The notes below the pieces were generated by a model. The model was not told where the DNA came from. It made no database searches and saw nothing but the letters and a program-made list of their open reading frames with translations. From contig NC_135551.1 in assembly GCF_964340395.1 (NCBI RefSeq), positions 3,434,463-3,494,462 on the forward strand: a stretch of DNA of 60,000 nt, read 5' to 3'. Of this stretch, positions 27,235 through 48,600 are shown one piece after another (position 1 is the first letter of the stretch; each line of letters starts with the position of its first letter). This stretch comes from Glandiceps talaboti (lineage: Eukaryota; Hemichordata; Enteropneusta; Spengelidae). Both the position numbers and the translations under genes were made by a program.

Positions 27235-27902
27235 ACTCACATACATACATACATACATACATACATACATACATACATACATACATACATACATACATAC
27301 ATACATACATACATACATACATACACGCATACATACATACATACACACACATACATTAATATTATAGTACTGTATTAAAACGATATGCACCTTTCTCTTC
27401 ATCCAGGATTTAAAGATGGCATAGCAAGTGACGACAAATGTTTGCTGAAATCTAAAGACACAGGCAGCAGTAAATTCAAAGATGTCATATACATGAAAAA
27501 TTCGGAGGAGTTATTTGAAGCCCTGAAACACGATAAGGTAATTAGCACACGTTGTAAATGAAGTTAAAATTAGTTCCAGTGACACTGCACGTTTTCTGTC
27601 TTTTCAAGAGATGTGTGTTAAATGTATACAACCTTTCCCATGAGTTGAACAATTGCTTTGTCCATTGAAAGCAGTAAACAATTTGTCTATTACTTTAAAT
27701 GAATGAATGTCAGCAGGAAAGAAAGTCAATCTAAGCAAAATATGTCCCGATTATTGTTTTATCTTTGCATTTGTCCTAATTGTATGTATGTATGTTTGTT
27801 TCTATGTGTCTCCATATCTATCTACATGTATGTATGTATGTATGTATGTATGTATGTATGTATGTATGTATGTATGTATGTATGTATGTATATGTATGTA
27901 TG

Positions 27903-27934
<32 letters not shown>

Positions 27935-27962
27935 TGTATGTATGTATGTGTATGTATGTATG

Positions 27963-27993
<31 letters not shown>

Positions 27994-30900
27994 GTGTGTG
28001 TGTGTGCGTTCGTGCGTGCGTGTGTGCATGCATTATTGGTTGGTTGGTTGGTTGGTTGGTTGGTTGGTTGGTTGGTTGGTTGGTTGGTTGGTTGATTAAA
28101 GTAATTTGTATGTCTATGTGTTTGTTTTATTTTTGAAATGTTCCAAATAGTTTGACGCAATCTTTCTACTAATGACAACATTCAACACACTGACAAATAT
28201 GGATGATTTTGAAGCGATTGGCAAGTCTGCTACATGTACTGATGGTGATGGTAAGCTACATGGAATAACCCGCAAAGACAATCAGCTGCCATGGTTTGAT
28301 GACACTCTGAAAAAAATGAAAGAATCTGGTCAATATGGCGCACTTTGTCAGAGAGCTGAAAAGGAGCACGGTGGGTTGTTATTCCTAAAATCATAAATTA
28401 CAGTTCTTTCCAGCCCTAAATAGTAACATCTTTCTAAATAAAGTCAAGAATAGTCACTACCTTATTCACTTTACTTTCTCGCCCTGGCTAGTTACTGTCC
28501 TTTCTCCACCTGGATAGTTACTGTCCTCTCCAACCCTGGGTAGTTGCTGTCCTTTCTAGCTCTGGGTATTTACTGTATAGCCCTGTGTACTTACTCTCCT
28601 TTCTGGCCTTAGGTAGTTACTGTCCTTTCTAGCTCTGCGTATTTATTGTCCTTTATAGCTCTGAATAGTTACTGTCCTTTCTAGCCCTGGATAGTTTCTG
28701 CCCTTTCTGGTAGTTACTGTCGTTTCTAGCCATAGATACTTACTGTGGTTTCAAGCTCTGGATAGTTACTGTCTCTTCTAGGCCTAGATAGTTACTGTCT
28801 CTTCCAGCCCTGGATAGTTACTGTCTCTTCTAGTTCTGGATAGTTACTGTCATTTGTAGCCATAGATAGTTACTGTCTCTTCTAGGCCTGGAAAGTTACT
28901 GTCTCTTCAAGCCCTGGATAGTTACTGTCTCTTCTAGTCCTGGATAGTTACTGTCCTTTGTAGCCCAGGATAGTTACTCTCTCTTCTAGCCCTGGATAGT
29001 TACTGTTTCTTCCAGCCCTGGATAGTTACTGTCTCTTCTAGTCCTGGATAGTTACTGTTTCTTCCAGCCCTGGATAGTTACTGTTTCTTCCAGCCCTGGA
29101 TAGTTACTGTCCTTTCTCTGGATAGTTACTGTCTCTTCCAGCCCTGGATAGTTACTGTCTCTTCTAGGCCTGGATAGTTACTGTCCTTTGTAGCCCAGGA
29201 TAGTTACTCTCTCTTCTAGCCCTGGATAGTTACTGTTTCTTCCAGCCCTGGATAGTTACTGTTTCTTCCAGCCCTGGATAGTTACTGTCCTTTCTCTGGA
29301 TAGTTACTGTCTCTTCCAGCCCTGGATAGTTACTGTCTCTTCTAGGCCTGGATAGTTACTGTCTCTTCTAGGACTGGATAGTTACTGTCTCTTCTAGCCC
29401 TGGATAGTTACTGTCCATTCTAGCCCTGGATAGTTACTGTCTCTTCTAGCATAGCTCTGGATAGTTACTGTCCTTTCTCTGGATAGTTACTGTCTCTTCC
29501 AGCCCTGGATAGTCACTGTCTCTTCTAGTCCTGGATAGTTACTTTCTCTTCTAGTCCTGGATAGTTACTGTCCTTTGTAGCCCTGGATAGTTACTGTCTC
29601 TTCTAGTCCTGGATAGTTACTGTCCTTTGTAGCCATAGATAGTTACTGTATCTTCTAGTCCTGGATAGTTTCTGTCCATTCTAGCCCTGGATAGTTACTG
29701 TCTCTTCCAGCCCTGGATAGTTACTGTCGCTTCTAGTCCTGGATAGTTACTGTCCATTCTAGCCATAGATAGTTACTGACCTTTGTAGCCCTGGATAGTT
29801 ACTGTCTCTTCTAGCCCTGGATAGTTACTGTCTCTTCTAGTCATAGATAGTTACTGTCCTTTGTAGCCCTGGATAGTTACTGTATCTTCTAGCCCTGGAT
29901 AGTTACTGTCTCTTCTAGCCCTGGATAGTTACTGTCTCTTCCAGCCCTGGATAGTTACTGTCTCTTCTAGCCCTGGATAGTTACTGTCTCTTCTAGCCCT
30001 GGATAGTTACTGTCTCTTCCAGCCCTGGATAGTTAATGTCTCTTCTAGCCCTGGATAGTTACTGTCTCTTCTAGTCCTGGATAGTTACTGTCCATTCTAG
30101 CCCTGGATAGTTACTGTCTCTTCTAGCCCTGGATAGTTACTGTCTCTTCTAGCCCTGGATAGTTACTGTCTCTTCTAGCCCTGGATAGTTACTGTCTCTT
30201 CTAGCCCTGGATAGTTACTGTCCATTCTATCCATAGATAGTTACTGTCTCTTCCAGCCCTGGACAGTTACTGTCCTTTCTAGTCTGGGATAGTTACTGTC
30301 TCTTCTAGCCATAGATAGTTACTGTCTCTTCCAGCCCTGGATAGTTACTGTCTCTTCTAGTCCTGGATAGTTACTGTCGCTTCTAGTCCTGGATAGTTAC
30401 TGTCGCTTCTAGTCCTGGATAGTTACTGTCCTTTCTCTGGATAGTTACTGTCGCTTCTAGTCCTGGATAGTTACTGTCCTTTGTAGCCCTGGATAGTTAC
30501 TGTCTCTTCTAGTCATAGATAGTTACTGTCTCTTCTAGTCCTGGATAGTTACTGTCCTTTGTAGCCCTGGATAGTTACTGTCTCTTCTAGTCCTGGATAG
30601 TTACTGTCCATTCTATCCATAGATAGTTACTGTCTCTTCCAGCCCTGGATAGTTACTGTCTCTTCCAGCCCTGGATAGTTACTGTCTCTTCCAGCCCTGG
30701 ATAGTTACTGTCTCTTCCAGCCCTGGATGGTTACTCTCTCTTCCAGCCCTGGATAGTTGCTGTCTCTTCCAGCCCTGGATAGTTACTGTCTCTTCCAGCC
30801 CTTGATAGTTACTGTCTCTTCTAGCCCTGGATAGTTACTGTCCGTTCTAGCCATAGACAGTTACTGTCTCTTCCAGCCCTGGATAGTTACTGTCTCTTCT

Positions 30901-33900
30901 AGTCCTGGATAGTTACTGTCCTTTGTGGCCCTGGATAGTTACTGTCTCTTCCAGCCCTGGATAGTTACTTTCTCTTCCAGCCCTGGATAGTTACTGTCTC
31001 TTCTAGTCCTGGATAGTTACTGTCTCTTCTAGTCCTGGATAGTTACTGTCTCTTCTAGCCCTGGATAGTTACTGTCTCTTCTAGTCCTGGATAGTTACTG
31101 TCCATTCTATCCATAGATAGTTACTGTCTCTTCCAGCCCTGGATAGTTACTGTCTCTTCTAGTCCTGGATAGTTACTGTCTCTTCTAGTCCTGGACAGTT
31201 ACTGTCTCTTCCAGCCCTGGATAGTTACTCTCTCTTCCAGCCCTGGATAGTTACTGTCTCTTCCAGCCCTGGATAGTTACTGTCTCTTCTAGCCCTGGAT
31301 AGTTACTGTCTCTTCTAGTCCTGGATAGTTACTGTCCTTTGTAGCCCAGGATAGTTACTGTCTCTTCTAGCTCTGGATAGTTACTGTCTCTTCCAGCCCT
31401 GGATAGTTACTGTCTCTTCTAGTCCTGGATAGTTACTGTCCTTTGTAGCCCAGGATAGTTACTGTCTCTTCTAGCCCTGGATAGTTACTGTCTCTTCTAG
31501 CCCTGGATAGTTACTGTCTCTTCTAGCCCTGGATAGTTACTGTCTCTTCTAGTTCTGGATAGTTACTGTCCTTTGTAGCCCAGGATAGTTACTGTCTCTT
31601 CTAGCTCTGGATAGTTACTGTCTCTTCCAGCCCTGGATAGTTACTGTCTCTTCTAGCCCTGGATAGTTACTGTCCATTCTAGCCCTGGATAGTTACTGTC
31701 TCTTCTAGTTCTGGATAGTTACTGTCCTTTGTAGCCCAGGATAGTTACTGTCTCTTCTAGCTCTGGATAGTTACTGTCCTTTGTAGCCCAGGATAGTTAC
31801 TTTCTCTTCCAGCCCTGGATAGTTACTGTCCTTTGTAGCCCAGGATAGTTACTGTCTCTTCTAGCTCTGGATAGTTACTGTCTCTTCTAGCCCTGGATAG
31901 TTACTGTCCTTTGTAGCCCTGGATAGTTACTGTCTCTTCTAGTCCTGGATAGTTACTGTCTCTTCTAGCCATAGATAGTTACTGTCCTTTGTAGCCCTGG
32001 ATAGTTACTGTCTCTTCTAGTCCTGGATAGTTACTGTCCTTTCTAGTCCTGGATAGTTACTGTCCTTTCTCTGGATAGTTACTGTCTCTTCTAGCCATAG
32101 ATAGTTACTGTCTCTTCTAGCTCTGGATAGTTACTGTCTCTTCTAGCTCTGGATAGTTACTGTCTCTTCTAGCTCTGGATAGTTACTGTCCTTTCTAGTC
32201 CTGGATAGTTACTGTCTCTTCTAGCCATAGATAGTTACTGTCTCTTCCAGCCCTGGATAGTTACTGTCTCTTCCAGCCCTGGATAGTTACTGTCCTTTCT
32301 AGTCCTGGATAGTTACTGTCTCTTCTAGCTCTGGATAGTTACTGTCCTTTCTCTGGATAGTTACTGTCTCTTCTAGCCATAGATAGTTACTGTCTCTTCT
32401 AGCCCTGGATAGTTACTGTCTCTTTTAGCTCTGGATAGTTACTGTCTCTTCTAGCTCTGGATAGTTACTGTCTCTTCTAGCTCTGGATAGTTACTGTCCT
32501 TTCTAGTCCTGGATATTTACTGTCTCTTCTAGCCCTGGATAGTTACTGTCTCTTCTAGCCCTGGATAGTTACTGTCTCTTCCAGCCCTGGATAGTTACTG
32601 TCTCTTCTAGTCCTGGATAGTTACTGTCCATTCTAGCCATAGATAGTTACTGTCTCTTCTAGTCCTGGATAGTTACTGTCCATTCTAGCCATAGATAGTT
32701 ACTGTCCATTCTAGCCTTGGATAGTTACTGTCCATTCTAGCTCTGGATAGTTACTGTCTCTTCTAGTTCTGGATAGTTACTGTCTCTTCTAGCTCTGGAT
32801 AGTTACTGTCTCTTCTAGCCCTGGATAGTTACTGTCTCTTCCAGCCCTGGATAGTTACTGTCCTTTCTAGCCCTGGATAGTTACTGTCTCTTCCAGCCCT
32901 GGATAGTTACTGTCTCTTCTAGCCCTCGATAGTTACTGTCTCTTCCAGCCCTGGATAGTTACTGTCTCTTCTAGTTCTGGATAGTTACTGTCCTTTCTAG
33001 CCATAGATAGTTACTGTCTCTTCTAGTCCTGGATAGTTACTGTCCATTCTAGCCATAGATAGTTACTGTTCATTCTAGCCTTGGATAGTTACTGTCCATT
33101 CTAGCTCTGGATAGTTACTGTCCTTTCTTCTAGCCCTGAATAGTTACTGTTCTTTGTATGGTACATACACACTGATTGAAACAGTAAACATAAATGATAC
33201 TTTAAAGAGAGTGTGGGAAGTCTGGTGGGCAAATTTGTCACAAGCACAATTACTGCCCTACTTGTATGCCCATGTAGCCATACAGACATGAATGATATGG
33301 CCATGAACAAATACAGGGCACTCAGGCTTAGTTAGTTATGTTTACGAAAACAAACAAACAAACAAATAAACAAACAAACAAACAAACAAACAAACAGACA
33401 AACAGACAGACAGATAGACAAACAAACAAACGAACGAACGAACGAACGAACGAACGAACGAACGAATGAATAAATGAATAAATAAATAAATACTGACAGG
33501 CATCAACAAGAGAGTAATTACAAATCATTATGAACTACAAGAATTACTATATGAATATGTTTTCCTACGTGCGAAATGGCCACAATTGTACGTACCCCTC
33601 AAGGGATGTGACCGATCCGGGGCTACCAAATGCGAGTAGTATATTTTCATGTCGTGAAATTATTGCCAATTTGACTTCTGACCAGTAAAAATCCATCTTT
33701 CTAGAATAAACATGCTTAGAACTCACGTATTTGTCAGGCGCAATTGACGTCATAGTCAACGGGAAGGCATCAATTCTGACGATTTCTAAGCCTACTATCT
33801 TGCATTGAAAAATCTTGTTAGATGTTCATAACTCCTGGGCACTCACTTTGAATCATTTATCCACGAAAGTAGATTCAATTTCACAAAATAAATTGACAAA

Positions 33901-34020
33901 TTAAAATCTAACCCTCAGAATGTCGACTTGCAGATATGATTTGTTTTGAAAACGTATGTGTGTAATATCTTCACTATTTTTTATTTTACAGGCCACAAGG
34001 GACCGGTCCATTGCCTATAG
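16279..34020 (+). CDS. Gene C: secreted SBP family 3-like protein with extra N-terminal exon
   Basis: Nine exons: 16279-16330, 16972-17048, 21131-21333, 22050-22099, 22662-22757, 25780-25953, 27407-27537, 28151-28370, 33992-34020. Joined they give an open frame of 343 codons plus stop. Residues 1-24 form a signal peptide (core IVFCLLLTV). Residues 25-43 are a Trp/Tyr/Gly-rich segment (YNGWYDRHGYGWARA) from an exon not found in D or E. The SBP_bac_3 fold follows: MGKKVL helix, ENGEMRGFLIDL (about 113-124), VCKEAGKRC (128-136), D167-VC with ITSER (Arg178, candidate ligand-carboxylate residue), DLTGKIIG, FDAIF (262-266), ITRKD and the last helix, ending GHKGPVHCL. ATG context is strong (A at -3, G at +4). 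Introns hold the 23-bp, 31-bp and 26-bp arrays, so a coding sequence of about 1 kb is spread over 17.7 kb. Fold confident; ligand unknown. Confidence 0.85.
16794..16890. repeat. (GTCT)n microsatellite
   Basis: About 20 GTCT units in intron 1 of gene C, ending about 90 nt before exon 2. A short CG/TG tract lies near 16690. Confidence 0.97.
16972..17048 (+). CDS. Gene C exon 2, Trp/Tyr/Gly-rich N-terminal segment
   Basis: A 77-nt exon, acceptor cttaag, donor gtaatg, phase 1 to 0. It encodes LSCVAG (likely end of the signal peptide), then YNGWYDRHGYGWARAVSGK. No similar exon was found in D or E, whose exon 1 joins directly in phase 0. Confidence 0.7.
17500..20505. repeat. 23-bp minisatellite, about 130 copies
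   Basis: Two monomer types alternate irregularly: CTATTACCATTTATTACCAC+TAA and CTGTTACCTTCTATTACCAC+TAA. Shortened monomers appear near 17722, 18087, 19970 and 20288. The array fills most of intron 2 of gene C. Confidence 0.97.
20590..21035. repeat. 75-bp minisatellite derived from the 23-bp array
   Basis: About six copies of a 75-bp unit containing CACCCACTGTTACCATCTAT and CCCTATATTGTCACTAACTA. It shares the TTACCA/ACTATTAC words of the neighbouring 23-bp array, so it looks like a higher-order offshoot. 75 is a multiple of three, which keeps a spurious frame open. Confidence 0.9.
21131..21333 (+). CDS. Gene C exon 3
   Basis: A 203-nt exon, acceptor gcccag, donor gtaggt, phase 0 to 2. It encodes FRLMATEMGKKVLEEV, KEDDRVYNFGTF and CGLEY. 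Confidence 0.88.
21334..22049. other. Gene C intron 3
   Basis: AT-rich intron; nothing recognised. Confidence 0.6.
22050..22099 (+). CDS. Gene C exon 4
   Basis: A 50-nt exon, acceptor ttccag, donor gtagat. Encodes GENGEMRGFLIDLIHK. Confidence 0.88.
22662..22757 (+). CDS. Gene C exon 5
   Basis: A 96-nt exon, acceptor tctgtag, donor gtaggt. Encodes VCKEAGKRCSIQY, a third cysteine (SHCL) and AGRG at the end. Confidence 0.88.
23128..25306. repeat. 31-bp AT-rich minisatellite, about 70 copies
   Basis: The unit is AAAATTATAATATACCACAA + CTATAATTATG, with CCG/CCA, TAT/GAT/TAC and AAAAT/AATAT variants. Each unit holds inverted words (CTATAATTAT, ATTATAAT), so single strands could fold repeatedly. 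Intron 5 of gene C. Confidence 0.97.
25307..25779. other. End of gene C intron 5
   Basis: Unique-looking sequence between the 31-bp array and exon 6. No feature recognised. Confidence 0.5.
25780..25953 (+). CDS. Gene C exon 6
   Basis: A 174-nt exon, acceptor acggcag, donor gtgaga. Encodes RDIDVCMYWFITSER (ligand Arg), SYTEPF, K.GNP and DLTGKIIG. Confidence 0.9.
25954..27180. other. Gene C intron 6, with likely dispersed repeat
   Basis: Mostly unremarkable. Around 26620-26790 the text GAGCCAGCCGTTTTTGAGAA followed by GATGACACAGATAGACA and CAGACAGACAG resembles the tails of interspersed elements seen in many invertebrate genomes, which often seed GACA microsatellites. Class not determined. 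Confidence 0.35.
27185..27355. repeat. (CA)n-(CATA)n microsatellite
   Basis: About 45 bp of CA then about 110 bp of CATA, 50 nt before exon 7 of gene C. Confidence 0.98.
27407..27537 (+). CDS. Gene C exon 7
   Basis: A 131-nt exon, acceptor atccag, donor gtaatt. Encodes GFKDGIASDDKCL and ends ELFEALKHDK. Confidence 0.88.
27780..28095. repeat. (TGTA)n and (GGTT)n microsatellites
   Basis: TGTA repeats to about 27990, a short GT/GC tract, then about 15 GGTT units at 28036-28095. They fill most of the intron between exons 7 and 8 of gene C. Confidence 0.98.
28151..28370 (+). CDS. Gene C exon 8
   Basis: A 220-nt exon, acceptor caaatag, donor gtgggt. Encodes FDAIFLLMTTF, GKLHGITRKDNQLPWFDDTL and KKMKESGQYGALC. 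Confidence 0.9.
28420..33150. repeat. 26-bp minisatellite, about 180 copies
   Basis: The unit is CTGGATAGTTACTGTCTCTT + CTAGCC. Variants have CCTTTGTAG, CCATTCTAG, CATAGATAG, or a shortened CCTTTCTCTGGATAG form (near 29110, 29287, 30430, 32071, 32347). A block with TAGCCCAGGATAGTTACTCT repeats at 28961 and 29191 (lag 230), showing local block duplication. It fills the last intron of gene C. Confidence 0.97.
33151..33991. other. End of gene C last intron
   Basis: Contains an AAAC/GACA/AACG/AATA compound tract at about 33345-33492; the rest has no recognised feature. Confidence 0.6.
33992..34020 (+). CDS. Gene C terminal exon
   Basis: Acceptor ttttacag, split glycine, then HKGPVHCL and TAG. 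Confidence 0.85.
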
Positions 34021-34201
34021 GCTTATATTTAGATCCAGATTGTTTTGCAGACGTGTCGTGCTCCATACCAATCTTCAATACAAATACTTTTATATGAACA
34101 CACGATGTAGTTAACTTTTGAAAAGTTTATTCAAAACGTTTTAATGATATAAATTCAATGAATGCATTAAGCAAACAATGACTCAAATGATGTACGTTTC
34201 C

Positions 34202-34207
34202 AATAAA
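34202..34207 (+). terminator. Poly(A) signal of gene C
   Basis: AATAAA about 180 nt after the stop of gene C. Confidence 0.6.
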
Positions 34208-34378
34208 TTAGACTATTGAAATATTACAACCGTTTCAATAGACCTCGATTTTCATGCAGCTGCAGTTATTTCTATTAAGTCAAAATAGAAGTTAGCTTTT
34301 GAATATTTTGGCGAAATGTGACCTGAAGACCTTTTGAGATATCGATCGAAATGTAATTGAATGGTCAACAGGAAATAA

Positions 34379-34444
<66 letters not shown>

Positions 34445-34492
34445 GTGATGATGAATGATGATGATAACGAAGAAGACAACGACAACAACGAC

Positions 34493-34549
<57 letters not shown>

Positions 34550-34560
34550 AATGATAATAA
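34379..34560. repeat. (GAT)n trinucleotide repeats
   Basis: Two runs of about 22 and 20 GAT units with an interrupted middle, between genes C and D. Confidence 0.97.
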
Positions 34561-34990
34561 TAATGATGGACATCTTTAAATTTGATGATGGTTTTGGTGA
34601 CGAGGAGGAGGTGAGAAAGGGGGAGAGAGGAGTTACAATTTGTTTCACTCTGCTGTCGTTCCCATGTTGGAGAACGTCAGTTTATTGAGAAAATGGACTT
34701 CAGACTTCAGACTTCACAAATAAGAATATTAATGCACATTGCCTTATATCACCCTGTCCTACGATATTGGAGATACTCACTGCACAATATGAAGGCAACA
34801 CACAGAAACGACTAACAATGTACAGACTGCATATACCATTAATAAATGACTGCTTAAAGCCCTGATGTTATCTAATCAACCTTGGTCACATTGCAACTAT
34901 TTGACTAAAACGACAAAGATTGTTTTGACACTAGGACCAGATCGTGTCGGCACCGCATTCAAAAACCTACAGTATTGACATTTCAACGAA

Positions 34991-45414
<10,424 letters not shown>

Positions 45415-45598
45415 CTAAGTTGTAGTCTGTAGATGTCATACAGACAGCTGTCTTCTGCTACTCATAGTTAATACAAATGTTGTATACAATTTGATTAATT
45501 AGTGTTTAAACATGACAGAAGTCATTACTGAATATCTACGTCTTTGAATAGATTATGTAAGCAACAATTCTAGTTAGAGAACGAAATGATATCATCTG

Positions 45599-45604
45599 AA
45601 TAAA
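45599..45604 (+). terminator. Poly(A) signal of gene D
   Basis: AATAAA 185 nt after the stop of gene D, immediately before the 38-bp array. Confidence 0.65.
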
Positions 45605-45639
45605 ACTTTCTTAAATTTAGGTATAAATGCACTGTCTTC

Positions 45640-48600
45640 CGATTGTCTCAGTACGTTAGTGTCATCAAGTACTAGCTATACTGTCTTACTACGTTAGTGT
45701 CATCAAGTACTAGCTATACTGTCTTAGTACGTTAGTGTCATCAAGTACTAGCTATACTGTCTTAGTACGTTAGTGTCATCAAGTACTAGCTATACTGTCT
45801 TAGTACGTTAGTGTCATCAAGTACTAGCTATACTGTCTTAGTACGTTAGTGTCATCAAGTACTAGCTATACTGTCTCAATACGTTAGTGTCATCAAGTAC
45901 TAGCTGTACTGTCTTAGTACGTTAGTGTCATCAAGTACTAGCTATACTGTCTTAGTACGTTAGTGTCATCAAGTACTAGCTATACTGTCTCAATACGTTA
46001 GTGTCATCAAGTACTAGCTATACTGTCTTAGTACGTTAGTGCCATCAAGTACTAGCTATACTGTCTCAATACGTTAGTGTCATCAAGTACTAGCTATACT
46101 GTCTTAGTACGTTAGTGTCATCAAGTACTAGCTATACTGTCTTAGTACGTTAGTGCCATCAAGTACTAGCTATACTGTCTTAGTACGTTAGTGCCATCAA
46201 GTACTAGCTATACTGTCTCAATACGTTAGTGTCATCAAGTACTAGCTATACTGTCTCAATACGTTAGTGTCATCAAGTACTAGCTATACTGTCTTAGTAC
46301 GTTAGTGTCATCAAGTACTAGCTATACTGTCTTAGTACGTTAGTGTCATCAAGTACTAGCTATACTGTCTTAGTACGTTAGTGTCATCAAGTACTAGCTA
46401 TACTGTCTCAATACGTTAGTGTCATCAAGTACTAGCTGTACTGTCTTAGTACGTTAGTGTCATCAAGTACTAGCTATACTGTCTTAGTACGTTAGTGTCA
46501 TCAAGTACTAGCTATACTGTCTCAATACGTTAGTGTCATCAAGTACTAGCTATACTGTCTTAGTACGTTAGTGCCATCAAGTACTAGCTATACTGTCTCA
46601 ATACGTTAGTGTCATCAAGTACTAGCTATACTATCTTAGTACGTTAGTGTCATCAAGTACTAGCTATACTGTCTTAGTACGTTAGTGCCATCAAGTACTA
46701 GCTATACTGTCTTAGTACGTTAGTGCCATCAAGTACTAGCTATACTGTCTCAATACGTTAGTGTCATCAAGTACTAGCTATACTGTCTCAATACGTTAGT
46801 GTCATCAAGTACTAGCTATACTGTCTTAGTACGTTAGTGTCATCAAGTACTAGCTATACTGTCTTAGTACGTTAGTGCCATCAAGTACTAGCTATACTGT
46901 CTTAGTACGTTAGTGCCATCAAGTACTAGCTATACTGTCTCAATACGTTAGTGTCATCAAGTACTAGCTATACTGTCTCAATACGTTAGTGTCATCAAGT
47001 ACTAGCTATACTGTCTCAATACGTTAGTGTCATCAAGTACTAGCTGTACTGTCTTAGTACGTTAGTGTCATCAAGTACTAGCTATACTGTCTCAATACGT
47101 TAGTGTCATCAAGTACTAGCTATACTGTCTTAGTACGTTAGTGTCATCAAGTACTAGCTATACTGTCTTAGTACGTTAGTGTCATCAAGTACTAGCTATA
47201 CTGTCTCAATACGTTAGTGTCATCAAGTACTAGCTATACTGTCTTAGTACGTTAGTGTCATCAAGTACTAGCTATACTGTCTTAGTACGTTAGTGTCATC
47301 AAGTACTAGCTATACTGTCTTAGTACGTTAGTGTCATCAAGTACTAGCTATACTGTCTCAATACGTTAGTGTCATCAAGTACTAGCTGTACTGTCTTAGT
47401 ACGTTAGTGTCATCAAGTACTAGCTATACTGTCTTAGTACGTTAGTGTCATCAAGTACTAGCTATACTGTCTCAATACGTTAGTGTCATCAAGTACTAGC
47501 TATACTGTCTTAGTACGTTAGTGCCATCAAGTACTAGCTATACTGTCTCAATACGTTAGTGTCATCAAGTACTAGCTATACTGTCTTAGTACGTTAGTGT
47601 CATCAAGTACTAGCTATACTGTCTTAGTACGTTAGTGCCATCAAGTACTAGCTATACTGTCTTAGTACGTTAGTGCCATCAAGTACTAGCTATACTGTCT
47701 CAATACGTTAGTGTCATCAAGTACTAGCTATACTGTCTCAATACGTTAGTGTCATCAAGTACTAGCTATACTGTCTTAGTACGTTAGTGTCATCAAGTAC
47801 TAGCTATACTGTCTTAGTACGTTAGTGCCATCAAGTACTAGCTATACTGTCTTAGTACGTTAGTGCCATCAAGTACTAGCTATACTGTCTCAATACGTTA
47901 GTGTCATCAAGTACTAGCTATACTGTCTCAATACGTTAGTGTCATCAAGTACTAGCTATACTGTCTCAATACGTTAGTGTCATCAAGTACTAGCTGTACT
48001 GTCTTAGTACGTTAGTGTCATCAAGTACTAGCTATACTGTCTCAATACGTTAGTGTCATCAAGTACTAGCTATACTGTCTTAGTACGTTAGTGTCATCAA
48101 GTACTAGCTATACTGTCTTAGTACGTTAGTGTCATCAAGTACTAGCTATACTGTCTCAATACGTTAGTGTCATCAAGTACTAGCTGTACTGTCTTAGTAC
48201 GTTAGTGTCATCAAGTACTAGCTATACTGTCTTAGTACGTTAGTGTCATCAAGTACTAGCTATACTGTCTCAATACGTTAGTGTCATCAAGTACTAGCTA
48301 TACTGTCTTAGTACGTTAGTGCCATCAAGTACTAGCTATACTGTCTCAATACGTTAGTGTCATCAAGTACTAGCTATACTGTCTTAGTACGTTAGTGTCA
48401 TCAAGTACTAGCTATACTGTCTTAGTACGTTAGTGCCATCAAGTACTAGCTATACTGTCTTAGTACGTTAGTGCCATCAAGTACTAGCTATACTGTCTCA
48501 ATACGTTAGTGTCATCAAGTACTAGCTATACTGTCTCAATACGTTAGTGTCATCAAGTACTAGCTATACTGTCTTAGTACGTTAGTGTCATCAAGTACTA

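Noticed and set aside
28420-33150. Possible CRISPR-like array because of regular units
   Set aside because: No distinct spacers; whole units repeat head to tail as a minisatellite in an animal intron. The same applies to the 38-bp array at 45640-53300.
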